This document shows, piece by piece, positions 25,833 through 35,297 of a stretch of DNA of 64,000 bases. The first letter of the stretch is position 1. Each line of letters begins with the position of its first letter. The notes below the pieces were generated by a model. It saw only the letters and a program-made list of their open reading frames with translations, was not told the origin of the DNA and searched no databases. The translations under genes and the position numbers were made by a program. Source of the stretch: Gammaproteobacteria bacterium (GTDB taxonomy: Bacteria > Pseudomonadota > Gammaproteobacteria > Competibacterales > Competibacteraceae); the NCBI GenBank assembly GCA_024235035.1, contig JACKNE010000013.1:109153-173152 (forward strand). Reading direction: 5' to 3'.

Positions 25833-27725
25833 ATGAACTTTCATCCTACCGTAGCGGCGGTGACTGAACGCATCCGCCAACGCAGCGCAGCGACCCGATC
25901 CGCCTACCTGGCGCGGATCGAACAAGCACGAGCGAACGGTACGATCCGCAAGAGCTTGCCATGCGCCAACCTGGCGCATGCTTTCGCCGCCAGCGACTCG
26001 AACGACAAAGCGATCTTGTGCGAGGCGCGCTGGCCCAACATCGCCATCATCTCGTCATACAACGACCTGCTCTCGGCCCATCAGCCACTGGAACGTTTTC
26101 CCGCTTTGCTCAAGCAAGCAGCGCGCGAAGCCGGGGCAGTCGCGCAATTCGCCGGCGGTGTGCCGGCTATGTGCGACGGTGTTACCCAAGGCGAACCGGG
26201 GATGGAGCTGTCTCTGTTCTCGCGCGATGTGATCGCCATGGCGACGGCGGTGGCGCTGTCGCACAACGTCTTCGATGCGGTGCTCTGTCTCGGCGTCTGC
26301 GACAAAATCGTACCGGGACTACTGATCGGCGCGCTGCATTTCGGTCATCTGCCGGCGATCTTCGTGCCGAGCGGACCGATGCCCTCAGGCTTGGCCAATG
26401 ACGAGAAGGCCAAGATCCGCCAACGGTACGCCCAAGGTCAACTCGAACGTGATGCGCTGCTGGAAGCGGAATCCCAGGCTTACCACGGGCCAGGCACCTG
26501 CACATTCTACGGCACAGCGAACTCCAATCAGATGCTGATGGACATTCTGGGCCTGCACTTGCCCGGTGCGGCCTTCGTCAATCCCAATACGCCATTGCGC
26601 GATGCGCTGACCCAGGCAGCGGCGCGGCGCGCGGCGCGCATCACCGCCCTCGGCGATGAGTACCTGCCGGTCGGGCAGATCGTCGATGAACGGGCCATCG
26701 TCAATGCCATCGTCGGCTTGCTGGCGACCGGGGGTTCGACCAATCACACCCTGCACCTGGTCGCCATCGCTCATGCCGCCGGCATTGCGATCAACTGGGA
26801 CGATTTCAGCGACCTATCCGTCATAGCGCCGCTACTAGCGAAGATCTATCCCAATGGCCAGGCCGACGTGAACCACTTCCAGGCGGCAGGCGGTATGGGT
26901 TTTCTCATCGGCGAGTTACTCGATGCCGGACTGCTGCACGGCGACGTGCAGACCGTCGCTGGCGTCGGTCTAGCGCGTTATCGCGAGGAACCGACGCTGG
27001 ATGACGGGGTGCTGTTTTGGCGTCCGGCCCCACGGCAAAGTGGCGACCAGCGCGTGCTGCGTCCCGCCGCACAGCCGTTCAGCACGGATGGTGGACTCAA
27101 GCTGCTGACTGGCAATCTCGGTCGGGCAGTGCTCAAGACTTCCGCCCTCAAACCCGAGCATCGTGTGGTGGAAGCCCCCGCCTTGTTATTCGACAACCAG
27201 GAACAACTGATAGCCGCGTTCGAGCAAAACGAACTCCAGCGTGATTTCGTCGCCGTGGTGCGTTATCAGGGGCCACACGCCAACGGAATGCCCGAATTAC
27301 ACAAACTCACGCCACCGCTGAGCGTGTTGCAGGACGCAGGCTTCCAAGTGGCGCTGGTCACCGACGGCCGCCTGTCGGGCGCGTCCGGTCAGGTGCCGGC
27401 GGCGCTTCACGTCACACCGGAATGTCTGGCGGGTGGGCCGCTGGCCAAGGTCCGCAACGGTGATGTGATTCTGCTCGACGGCGAGCGAGGTCTTCTCGAA
27501 GCCCGCCTCTCAGCAGCGGAACTCGCTGAACGCCAACCCACACCGGTGGATTTAAGCGCGTGTCAATCCGGCTCGGGACGCGAGTTATTCAGCGTATTCC
27601 GCGCTAACATCACTGGAGCAGAACAGGGCGCGCTGACTTTCGCGATTCCAGGAGCGGCTGACGCTTCTTCACCCGATGCCGCGCTAGTCCATCACTCTTT
27701 GTCTCCACCGAGCGAAGCATCATGA
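25833..27725 (+). CDS. edd: 6-phosphogluconate dehydratase (Entner-Doudoroff)
   Basis: A 630-residue enzyme of the IlvD/Edd family that converts 6-phosphogluconate to 2-keto-3-deoxy-6-phosphogluconate. Iron-sulfur and active-site motifs are MCDGVTQGEPGMELSL (about residue 112), CLGVCDKIVPG (about 152), GTANSNQMLM and TGGSTNHTLHL, and the C-terminal TDGRLSGASGQVPAALHVTPE (split across about 510-530). It is about 25 residues longer than the E. coli enzyme, mainly in an alanine/serine-rich C-terminal tail. It overlaps eda by four bases (ATGA), so the two are translated together. The start is preceded only by a weak ribosome site. Confidence 0.94.
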   Translation: MNFHPTVAAVTERIRQRSAATRSAYLARIEQARANGTIRKSLPCANLAHAFAASDSNDKAILCEARWPNIAIISSYNDLLSAHQPLERFPALLKQAAREAGAVAQFAGGVPAMCDGVTQGEPGMELSLFSRDVIAMATAVALSHNVFDAVLCLGVCDKIVPGLLIGALHFGHLPAIFVPSGPMPSGLANDEKAKIRQRYAQGQLERDALLEAESQAYHGPGTCTFYGTANSNQMLMDILGLHLPGAAFVNPNTPLRDALTQAAARRAARITALGDEYLPVGQIVDERAIVNAIVGLLATGGSTNHTLHLVAIAHAAGIAINWDDFSDLSVIAPLLAKIYPNGQADVNHFQAAGGMGFLIGELLDAGLLHGDVQTVAGVGLARYREEPTLDDGVLFWRPAPRQSGDQRVLRPAAQPFSTDGGLKLLTGNLGRAVLKTSALKPEHRVVEAPALLFDNQEQLIAAFEQNELQRDFVAVVRYQGPHANGMPELHKLTPPLSVLQDAGFQVALVTDGRLSGASGQVPAALHVTPECLAGGPLAKVRNGDVILLDGERGLLEARLSAAELAERQPTPVDLSACQSGSGRELFSVFRANITGAEQGALTFAIPGAADASSPDAALVHHSLSPPSEAS

Positions 27726-28357
27726 CCATCGGGGAAATCATGCGCGTCGGCCCAGTGCTTCCAGTCCTCGTCATCGACGAATTAGCGCAGGCGGTGCCCT
27801 TGGCCAAAGCGCTGATCGCCGGGGGTGTGCGGGTACTGGAAGTGACCTTGCGTACGTCGGTCGCGCTGGCAGCGATTCGGGCCATCACCCGCGAGGCGCC
27901 AGAGGCCATCGTCGGCGTCGGTACGCTCACCCACCCAGCAGAGTTCATTGAAGCATCGGCCGCGGGCGCCCGGTTCGGGGTCAGTCCGGGCTTGACTCCA
28001 GCCTTGGTTGAAGCCGCCCGAGACAGCGGCTTGCCGTGGTTGCCCGGCGTGATGACGCCCTCCGATGTGATCGCTGCCCGATTGGCCGGCTTTCGTGAGC
28101 TGAAGCTGTTCCCGGCTCAGCAAGCGGGTGGAATTGCTCTGTTGCAAGCGCTGGCCGGACCGTTCCCGGATGTGGCCTTCTGCCCAACCGGTGGAATCAC
28201 CGCACAGATCGCTCCGGATTTTCTGGCCCTACCCAACGTCGCCTGTGTCGGCGGGTCCTGGTTGACGCCTAAAGCCGCTTTGGCGATGAATGATTGGAGC
28301 GCGATAACCGCATTGGCGAAACAGGCGAGCGGCTTGGGACGATGCTTCATAAGCTGA
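27722..28357 (+). CDS. eda: KDPG aldolase (2-keto-3-deoxy-6-phosphogluconate aldolase)
   Basis: A 211-residue class I aldolase that splits KDPG into pyruvate and glyceraldehyde 3-phosphate. E40 lies in LEVTLRT, the phosphate and substrate loops are VGVGTLTHP and GVSPGLTP, and the Schiff-base lysine is K128 in RELKLFPAQQAGG. The C-terminal CPTGGI and CVGGSWLTP motifs complete the active site. It is co-transcribed with edd through a four-base overlap. With the PTS genes elsewhere in the window it supports sugar catabolism through the Entner-Doudoroff route. Confidence 0.95.
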   Translation: MTIGEIMRVGPVLPVLVIDELAQAVPLAKALIAGGVRVLEVTLRTSVALAAIRAITREAPEAIVGVGTLTHPAEFIEASAAGARFGVSPGLTPALVEAARDSGLPWLPGVMTPSDVIAARLAGFRELKLFPAQQAGGIALLQALAGPFPDVAFCPTGGITAQIAPDFLALPNVACVGGSWLTPKAALAMNDWSAITALAKQASGLGRCFIS

Positions 28358-28375
28358 TGGAGACATGGATTTGGG

Positions 28376-28822
28376 TCAGTCCGGTTTCAACTCTAAATCC
28401 TCGTAAATCGCTGAGGTGAATCGCGGAGTACAGATGGCCAGGAAAATCAGATCGGTATCCCCAGTATTGGCGATGCGCTGACGAAAGCCGGGTGGAATGA
28501 GAACGACCGTACCCGATCTAACGTTCTCGGGTGTTAACGCGCCAACCTCGACTCGCCCCTGTCCTTCCAGAATCAGGTAGCGCTCGGTCACCCCATGCAG
28601 ACGATGCCAGTGGGTAGTCATGCCAGGTTCCACGCGGGCGCGCGCCACCGAAACCGATGCATCCTGGCGTACATTCCAGCATTCGACAATGAAACAACCT
28701 TCCACAAAGAAATATTCGGAAGCTACTGCGTGATGGATCAATGGAGATTGGGATATTCTGTGACCGCCTTCCAAGTCACTCAGCGGTGGATCGACAGCGC
28801 AAGCACTAACACCGTTTTTCAC
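28376..28822 (-). CDS. cupin-domain protein
   Basis: A 148-residue single-domain cupin. Motif 1 is TTHWHRLHGVTERYLILEGQG (about residues 70-90, with His-x-His and a Glu) and motif 2 is PPGFRQRIANTGDTDLIFLA (about 111-130). In the second motif the usual histidine is replaced (FRQRI), so metal binding may be incomplete. The start is GTG at 28822, overlapping the stop of the upstream phosphatase gene (GTGA). The enzyme or sensor role is unknown; the pairing with a phosphatase suggests a shared pathway. Confidence 0.78.
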   Translation of the reverse strand: MKNGVSACAVDPPLSDLEGGHRISQSPLIHHAVASEYFFVEGCFIVECWNVRQDASVSVARARVEPGMTTHWHRLHGVTERYLILEGQGRVEVGALTPENVRSGTVVLIPPGFRQRIANTGDTDLIFLAICTPRFTSAIYEDLELKPD

Positions 28823-29268
28823 GAGGACCTCTGATGCAAACGGTTGATCAGCTCATGCACCGCGCCAGCCATCCTGGATAAGGCCTCAGTGGGCGAAGCC
28901 ACGGGCAAGTCGCCGACCTCCCAATACTCGACTACCGGCGCATAGCTTGGGAAGAACCGCTCCACCATCGGTTCATGCTCCACCCGACTCAGGGCAATGA
29001 TATGCTGCGCTTTAACCCAGTCACTTGATTGCACCGAGAGTGGATCGCGTAGCGTCGCTTCGAGGACGACACCCAATGCGTTTAGACCCTGATAAGTATG
29101 CGGCGACAGCGGTCCAGGATTGCGAAATACCGTGATATCTGGCGCTAATCCGCGTGAACGCGCTCGCCAAGCGAGCGCGTGACGGGATGCCAGGTGATTG
29201 AAGTATTCCTCGCAAAACCGGCTGCGATAATAATTACCTGTGCAGAGAAAAAGCAAGTTATTCATCAA
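28819..29268 (-). CDS. low-molecular-weight protein tyrosine phosphatase-like protein
   Basis: A 149-residue protein starting MNNLLFLCTGNYYRSR, with the phosphatase P-loop CTGNYYR (C-x5-R) and a candidate general-acid Asp in WEVGDLP (about residue 123). The usual CxxNxxRS form is kept (Asn in the loop), but the classic DPY motif is altered. It could act on phosphotyrosine or, like ArsC relatives, on arsenate. It is coupled to the cupin gene by a GTGA overlap. No tyrosine kinase or polysaccharide locus is next to it. Confidence 0.75.
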   Translation of the reverse strand: MMNNLLFLCTGNYYRSRFCEEYFNHLASRHALAWRARSRGLAPDITVFRNPGPLSPHTYQGLNALGVVLEATLRDPLSVQSSDWVKAQHIIALSRVEHEPMVERFFPSYAPVVEYWEVGDLPVASPTEALSRMAGAVHELINRLHQRSS

Positions 29269-29431
29269 GATATCAACTCCTTAATACGTCTTAGGCGCTG
29301 CGCCCATTACCTAGCGTAGCATTCGCTCAAAGGCGATGACATTGCCCGCTACGCCCTACTATCATCTACTGACGATCATGAGTCAGATATAAGAACCGCC
29401 TGATTCCTAACTACGCAATGAGGATATCCGC

Positions 29432-30046
29432 ATGTGGCAGGTCTATGGTTGTCGTAATAGCCGTTCGAACCGAGTCGTTTGGGCCTTGGAAGAAGCGGGC
29501 GCCGCTTACGATTATCACAAGGTGAATCTGTTTGCCGGTGAGGGCCGGAGTCCCGAGTATCTGGCGCTCAATCCTGGCGGCAAGGTTCCCGCGCTGGTGG
29601 ATGGCGCGCTCATCCTGACCGAGTCAGCGGCAATCTGCACTTACATCGGCGATTGCTTCCCCGATAGCGGCCTCACTCCAGCCATCGGCTCCCCCGAACG
29701 TGCTCAATACAACCAATGGTGCTTCTTCGTGCTCAGTGAACTGGAACAATCGCTGTGGACCATCGCCAAACACCGTTTCGCCTTGCCGGAAAAGCGGCGA
29801 ATACCCGCCGTCATCGAAACGGCTGTTTGGGAATTCGACGTGGCTGCCAAAGTGCTGGCGATCGGGTTAGGTGAAAGGGAGTTTTTGGTGGGTCACCGCT
29901 TCACCGCCGCCGATATCTTAACCGCACATACCTTGGCTTGGGCGCGAGCATGCGAGATAACGCTTGGTCATGCGTATCTGGACGCTTACGCCGATCGGTT
30001 GCTGGCCCGACCGGCGCAAACGCGGGCGCGGGAGAAAGAGGCTTGA
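29432..30046 (+). CDS. glutathione S-transferase family protein
   Basis: A 204-residue two-domain GST. The N-terminal thioredoxin-like half has the start CRNSRSNRVVWALEEAG, the cis-proline motif NPGGKVPALVDG (about residue 47) and ESAAICTYIGD (about 64). The C-terminal helical half has VGHRFTAADILTAHTLAWA (about 152). It likely conjugates or reduces electrophiles with glutathione; the substrate is unknown. The catalytic Ser/Cys position near CRNSRSN is consistent with beta- or theta-like bacterial GSTs. It stands alone. Confidence 0.88.
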   Translation: MWQVYGCRNSRSNRVVWALEEAGAAYDYHKVNLFAGEGRSPEYLALNPGGKVPALVDGALILTESAAICTYIGDCFPDSGLTPAIGSPERAQYNQWCFFVLSELEQSLWTIAKHRFALPEKRRIPAVIETAVWEFDVAAKVLAIGLGEREFLVGHRFTAADILTAHTLAWARACEITLGHAYLDAYADRLLARPAQTRAREKEA

Positions 30047-30085
30047 ACAAGGCGGTCGAGTCAACCCAATTCAGAATCTACCTAA

Positions 30086-30281
30086 TCACGGGGCCGGATG
30101 GGTATAACGCAAGTGAATCTTCTCGATCTCGGCCAGCACTTCAGGCGCTAACGATGCAGCGCAGGCGGCAATATTTTCCTTGAGCTGCGCCAAGCTCGTC
30201 GTTTTGCTGGCCAAAGGTCATTGTGCCAAGACAGACCGGCGAGACTCGCAAATCGCTGGCGCCTAGAGTGAGAAAATGTAT
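30086..30281 (-). pseudogene. aldo/keto reductase remnant with large internal deletion
   Basis: The minus strand encodes a recognisable N-terminus (LGASDLRVSPVCLGTMTFG, from about 30269 to 30200) of a Tas-like aldo/keto reductase. It continues, in another frame, directly into the family's C-terminus (SLAQLKENIAACAASLAP, then EVLAEIEKIHLRYTHPAP and a TGA at 30086). About 300 central residues, roughly 900 bases, are gone. The place of the start codon (30281-30279) reads ATA. The gene is therefore dead by deletion, frameshift and start loss. Confidence 0.8.
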
Positions 30282-30407
30282 GGTATGAACTCCAGTGCAA
30301 GGGATATGCAGATTCAATCAAGATGATGATATAAGAACTTTTTATTTTCGTTTCATCAGCAGTGATCGATCACCAACGACTAGCGCCCCACACCCATGCG
30401 CAAGCGT

Positions 30408-30454
30408 AACGAAGAAGCCCAACAAATTGTTTTTTCAAGATGTTGGGCTTCGTT
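30408..30454. repeat. REP-like hairpin beside cusA
   Basis: AACGAAGAAGCCCAACA and TGTTGGGCTTCGTT form a 14-bp stem (one 3-base bulge) around a 16-base loop, followed by CTCAACCAAACCTACC. It resembles the GTTGGGCTTCG...CCAACCTAC REP family of this window but is degenerate. The rest of the gap 30282-30479 shows no gene. Confidence 0.6.
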
Positions 30455-30479
30455 CCTCAACCAAACCTACCTATCGCTT

Positions 30480-33400
30480 TCAAATTAGCGATGAAGCGCC
30501 AGATAGGCTTCTTTTCAATCTCCATGCCTCTCTCCTGATCACCCAGCCCTTCCAAAGCAGATACACTGCCGGAATCACGACAAGGGTTAACAAGGTGGCG
30601 CTCACCATGCCGCCGATCATCGGCGCAGCGATCCGCCGCATCACTTCCGATCCCGTACCAGTACCGTACATGATTGGCAACAGGCCGACGATGATCGTGG
30701 CGACGGTCATCATCTTGGGCCGCAGTCGCAACAATGCGCCTTCAATCAAAGCTTCACGCAAGTCAGCCAGGATCATGCTCCGCCCTTCCGCCTGAGCGGC
30801 GCCCAGCCGGCGGGCCAGCGCTTGATCCAGATAGACCAGCATCACGACGCCGGTTTCCGCCGCAACCCCGGCCAGGGCGATAAAGCCCACCCCGACCGCC
30901 ACCGACAGATTGTAATTCAGCCAATAGAGTAGCCAGACCCCACCCAGCAGGGCGAACGGCAGGGTGGCCATGATCAACACAGCCTCGCCTAACCGACCAA
31001 AGCTTAGATAAAGCAACAAGAAAATAATGACCAAGGTCACCGGCGTGACCACTTGCAGCTTGGCCAACGCCCGGCTCAGGTATTCGTACTGACCTGACCA
31101 ACGCAAGGAGTAGCCCGCAGGCAATGTAACCTGTTCCGCCACCGCCTGCTGTGCTTCGGCGATGAAGGAGCCAATGTCACGGCCTTGAATATCCACAAAG
31201 GTAATACCAATCAATCGGGCATTTTCGCTTTGCAACATGGCTGGCCCATCAACAATCTTCACCTCGGTGATCTGACTCAACGGCACGGTCGCCCCGGTCG
31301 GGGTCACGATGGGCAGGTTGCGCAACCGTTCCAATGAATCGCGCACCGCCTGTGGATAGCGCAGATTGACCGGGTAACGCTCCAAGCCCTCGACCGTTTC
31401 GGTGACGTTCATCCCGCCGATAGCCGTGTTAATGACTTCCTGCACATCATTGATGTTCAGCCCAAGCCGAGCGGCGGCCAAACGGTCGATGGCGACATCG
31501 ACATAACGACCACCCGCCACCCGCTCGGAAAAAACCGATGCAGCACCGGGGATCACGCGCATCACCTGTTCCAACTTCTCTCCGACCTGCTGGATGACTG
31601 CTGGATCGCTGCCAGCCACCTTGATGCCCAACGGCGTCTTGATACCAGTGGCCAGCATGTTGATTCGATTCTTGATCGGCATCACCCAAGCATTACTCAG
31701 CCCCGGAAATTTGACGATGCGATCCAGCTCGGCGATCAAATCAGCCGTCGTCAGTCCTGGTCGCCATTCCGAACGCGGCTTCAACTGGATCGCGGTTTCG
31801 ATCATGCTCAACGGCGCCGGATCGGTCGCAGTCTCCGCCCGGCCCACTTTGCCGAACACCCGCTGTACTTCCGGCACGGCGCGAATCAGCTTGTCGGTCT
31901 GCTGCATGATTTCCACCGCCTTGCCGATGGAAACAGCGGGAAAAGTCGTCGGCATGTACAGTAAATCGCCTTCGTCCAGATCCGGCATGAATTCAACGCC
32001 CAGACGTTGCAACGGCCACCAAGCAGTCAGGGTTAGCAAACCCGCCAGCAATACCACCAACCAGGGATGGTGCAGCGCCAAACTCACGAATGGCCGGTAG
32101 CCCGCCATCAATACCCGATTCAGCGGGTTACTATTTTCGGGCAGAATGCGGCCACGCACCAGCCAACCCATCAGCACCGGCACGAGGGTGATGGCCAATC
32201 CAGCGGAAACCGCCATGGCGTAGGTCTTGGTGTAGGCCAGCGGCGCGAACAACCGTCCTTCCTGTGCTTCGAGGGCAAACACCGGCAAAAAACTGAAGGT
32301 GATGATCAGCAGCGAGAAAAACAAAGGCGGTCCGACTTCGCAAGATGCCTGCTGAATGATACGCCAACGTTCCGCGCCGTCTCGGGGCTGCGCGTGTTCC
32401 AGATGCTTGTGCAGATTCTCGATCATGACGATGGCGGCATCGACCATGGCGCCAATGGCGATAGCGATGCCGCCGAGCGACAAGATGTTAGCGTTGATCC
32501 CCTGCCAGCGCATGATGGCGAAAGCAGCTAGAATACCAACGGGCAGGCTGATCAGGATCACCAGCGAGGAGCGCAGGTGAAACAGGAACACGGCGCAGAC
32601 GATCACGACCACGACAAATTCCTCGACCAGCTTCTCACCCAGATTCTTCACCGCCCGCAGAATCAGATCGGATCGGTCATACGTGGGAACGATTTCCACG
32701 CCCTCCGGTAGACCACGCCGCAGATGCTCCAACTTAGCCTTGACGCCCTCGATCGTGGTCAGCGCATTCTCACCGGCGCGCATCATGATGATGCCGCCCA
32801 CCACCTCCCCTTCTCCATCCAATTCCGCCGCGCCACGCCGCAATTCCGGCCCGAGCCGGATATCGGCCACATCGTCCAGTAGAATGGGCGTACCCGCGTC
32901 GCTGACACCCAGTGGCACCCGTCGTAAATCCTCGATCCGTTGCAGGTAGCCACGCGAGCGCACCATATACTCGGCCTCGGCCAGTTCGATCACCGAGCCA
33001 CCGACTTCCTGATTGGCGTTCTGAATGGCCATGCGCACCCGTGAGAGTGGCAAGTTATAGGCACGCAATCGATTCGGGTCGAGCACCACTTGATACTGCT
33101 TGACCATGCCGCCCACCGTGGCGACTTCGGCCACGCCATCTACCGATTGCAGTTCGTATTTCAGGAACCAGTCCTGCAAGGAGCGCAATTGCGCCAGATC
33201 GTGACGACCCGTGCCATCCACCAGGGCGTATTCGTAGACCCAACCGACACCGGTGGCGTCCGGCCCCAGCGCCGGCTGCGCCTGCGGTGGTAGCCGGGGC
33301 GCGATCTGGCTGAGATACTCCAGCACCCGCGAGCGCGCCCAATACAAGTCGGTACCGTCGGCGAAGATGACATAGACGAAGGAATCGCCAAAACCGGAAT

Positions 33401-33653
33401 AGCCGCGCACCGTCACTGCGCCCGGCACCGCCAGCAGCGCGGTCGCCAGGGGATAGGTGACTTGGCTTTCCACCACCTGCGGCGCCTGACCGGGATAGTT
33501 GGTCTTGACGATGACCTGCACGTCGGACAGATCCGGCAGAGCGTCCAACGGAATATGACGAGCCGACCAAGCGCCCCAGCCTGCCAGCAGCACGGTCATC
33601 AGGATAACCAACAACCGATTGTGGATGGACCAGCGAATGATAGCGGTGATCAT
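30480..33653 (-). CDS. cusA: CusA/CzcA heavy-metal efflux RND pump
   Basis: A 1057-residue inner-membrane RND transporter of the HME class, exporting Cu(I)/Ag(I) or divalent metal with CusB. It has 12 membrane helices in two halves. The proton-relay Asp is in GAIAIGAMVDAAIVMIENL-like TM4 (about residue 400), and conserved stretches are NRINMLATGIKTPLGIKVAG (about 668), GGMNVTETVEGLERYPVNLR (about 748) and GTGSEVMRRIAAPMIGGM near the end. The sequence follows E. coli CusA more closely than CzcA, including the GIKTPLGIKV methionine region. It overlaps cusB by four bases. No separate outer-membrane CusC gene is in the window. Confidence 0.88.
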   Translation of the reverse strand: MITAIIRWSIHNRLLVILMTVLLAGWGAWSARHIPLDALPDLSDVQVIVKTNYPGQAPQVVESQVTYPLATALLAVPGAVTVRGYSGFGDSFVYVIFADGTDLYWARSRVLEYLSQIAPRLPPQAQPALGPDATGVGWVYEYALVDGTGRHDLAQLRSLQDWFLKYELQSVDGVAEVATVGGMVKQYQVVLDPNRLRAYNLPLSRVRMAIQNANQEVGGSVIELAEAEYMVRSRGYLQRIEDLRRVPLGVSDAGTPILLDDVADIRLGPELRRGAAELDGEGEVVGGIIMMRAGENALTTIEGVKAKLEHLRRGLPEGVEIVPTYDRSDLILRAVKNLGEKLVEEFVVVVIVCAVFLFHLRSSLVILISLPVGILAAFAIMRWQGINANILSLGGIAIAIGAMVDAAIVMIENLHKHLEHAQPRDGAERWRIIQQASCEVGPPLFFSLLIITFSFLPVFALEAQEGRLFAPLAYTKTYAMAVSAGLAITLVPVLMGWLVRGRILPENSNPLNRVLMAGYRPFVSLALHHPWLVVLLAGLLTLTAWWPLQRLGVEFMPDLDEGDLLYMPTTFPAVSIGKAVEIMQQTDKLIRAVPEVQRVFGKVGRAETATDPAPLSMIETAIQLKPRSEWRPGLTTADLIAELDRIVKFPGLSNAWVMPIKNRINMLATGIKTPLGIKVAGSDPAVIQQVGEKLEQVMRVIPGAASVFSERVAGGRYVDVAIDRLAAARLGLNINDVQEVINTAIGGMNVTETVEGLERYPVNLRYPQAVRDSLERLRNLPIVTPTGATVPLSQITEVKIVDGPAMLQSENARLIGITFVDIQGRDIGSFIAEAQQAVAEQVTLPAGYSLRWSGQYEYLSRALAKLQVVTPVTLVIIFLLLYLSFGRLGEAVLIMATLPFALLGGVWLLYWLNYNLSVAVGVGFIALAGVAAETGVVMLVYLDQALARRLGAAQAEGRSMILADLREALIEGALLRLRPKMMTVATIIVGLLPIMYGTGTGSEVMRRIAAPMIGGMVSATLLTLVVIPAVYLLWKGWVIRREAWRLKRSLSGASSLI

Positions 33654-35218
33654 GGCTGGGTCTCCGCCGGTTCGATAGCGTCAATCTGGTACCGCCCATC
33701 TCCACCCTCGCTGATCCGAAAACGCAGCTTGCGATCCAGTGGCAACTGGTCCAGCTCGACACTTCGAGCAGTGGGGAAATCCATGCTCATGGCCGGCCAG
33801 TGCAATTCCGGGATCGGCTCATGGGTCACGTTCAGCGTGTGCGAGTCGCGTTCGACGGTATTGATCACGCCCTCAGCCCAGATTGGCTGAAAAACATCCC
33901 GGTTTTTCCCCGCTTCGGCGCTAGCATGTTCCAAGCCGCTTCCGGCGGATTTGTCCGACCTCGGCGGCGCGGTCAAGCGTTGGATGCTGGCGCGGACGCT
34001 GCTCTCCGAGTCCAGCAGGAACTGGGCGGAGGTGACGACTTGCTCACCTTCCGCCAATCCCGAAAGGATCTCCATCCGGTCGCCAGACTCAATACCGGTT
34101 TTTACCGGCCGCGCCTCAAACCGGCCCTCGCCAATGGCCATGATGACCCGTTGCTCGACCCCGGTGGAGATCAGCGCCTCGCGAGGAATATGCAGCACAT
34201 TGGCGCGCGGTGCGGCGTGAATGACCACATCGGCGAACATGTTAAATTTGAGTCGCTCACCGGGATTGGGAAAACGCAGCCGAGCACGAATCGTGCGGGT
34301 CTTCGGGTCCACGTCCGGATAGATATATTCCACCGAACCTTCCCAAAGCTCGCTCGGCGCATGCGGCAACCGCACCTCAGCCTTCTGGCCGACCGTCAAC
34401 CAGCCTGCCTGCTGCTCGAACACCTCAACCTTGATCCAAACCGTGGAGGGGTCCGCCAACGTCATCAGCTCGGTTTGCGGCATGACATACATGCCTTCGC
34501 GAATGTTCAGCGCCGAAACGATGCCATCCTGTCGAGCGTACACGGCCGTCAACTGGCGTACCCGCCCTTCCTTTTCTAGTTGCTGGATCTGATTTTCCGA
34601 CACACCCAGCGCCAGCAACCGATCGCGAGCGGACACCTTCAACAACGAGATGCCACCGCGCAGCGATTGCAGATATTCTTCTTGGGCATTGGTCAGATCG
34701 GGTGCATAGACCTGCATCAGTAGGTCACCCTTACGCACCCGCTCGCCCAGAGTGCGCACTTTCAAATTCTCCACCCAACCGCTGGCGCGCAAATGCACAT
34801 GGCTTAGGGCACGCTCGTCGTAGTCGATATAACCCACGGTCTCGATGCGCCGCGCCAGATCGCCACGCTCCACCAGGGTCGTGCGCACGCCTAGATTATT
34901 GACCACTTCCGGGGCAATGCTGAAACCGGGACCAGCGTTATCGCTCCCATCGCCATCGGCATAGACCGGAATGTAATCCATGCCCATGTCATCCTGGGCT
35001 GGCGTATCCGAAAAGATGGTCGGATTCATGGGATGGCGGTATTTGACCGGCTTGCGCTCGGCAACAGCGCTTTTTCCTTCCGACTGGGGCAGAGTTGGGC
35101 TAGCAGACGCGAACACGGTCACGTTGAGATCGGCCAACCAAGGCTGTAAACGGGGCGCCAGCGACACGCCAGCACCAAACAACAGTATGGCGATCACAGT
35201 CGCCAGAAAGATTTTCAT
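33650..35218 (-). CDS. cusB: CusB-type periplasmic adaptor with N-terminal metal-binding and C-terminal CusF-like domains
   Basis: A 522-residue membrane-fusion protein. It has an N-terminal membrane anchor (residues 1-25). A heavy-metal binding domain follows (YRHPMNPTIFSDTPAQDDMG, about 60-80, with MGMDYIPVY). Then come the hairpin/lipoyl and beta-barrel parts typical of CusB (VENLKVRTLGERVRKGDLL, VWIKVEVFEQQAGWL). The C-terminal 85 residues resemble CusF (THEPIPELHWPAMSMDFPTA), a copper chaperone normally encoded separately. The start at 35218 has AGGGAG upstream. It forms an operon with cusA (ATGA overlap) and probably with the small Cys/His protein upstream. Confidence 0.88.
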   Translation of the reverse strand: MKIFLATVIAILLFGAGVSLAPRLQPWLADLNVTVFASASPTLPQSEGKSAVAERKPVKYRHPMNPTIFSDTPAQDDMGMDYIPVYADGDGSDNAGPGFSIAPEVVNNLGVRTTLVERGDLARRIETVGYIDYDERALSHVHLRASGWVENLKVRTLGERVRKGDLLMQVYAPDLTNAQEEYLQSLRGGISLLKVSARDRLLALGVSENQIQQLEKEGRVRQLTAVYARQDGIVSALNIREGMYVMPQTELMTLADPSTVWIKVEVFEQQAGWLTVGQKAEVRLPHAPSELWEGSVEYIYPDVDPKTRTIRARLRFPNPGERLKFNMFADVVIHAAPRANVLHIPREALISTGVEQRVIMAIGEGRFEARPVKTGIESGDRMEILSGLAEGEQVVTSAQFLLDSESSVRASIQRLTAPPRSDKSAGSGLEHASAEAGKNRDVFQPIWAEGVINTVERDSHTLNVTHEPIPELHWPAMSMDFPTARSVELDQLPLDRKLRFRISEGGDGRYQIDAIEPAETQP

Positions 35219-35297
35219 ACAAACAGGACTCCCTAAAAAAATCGCATACAGCGGCACTAGGCCGCATGCTTGGCAAGATGCGCAACGACAGGGAGCG

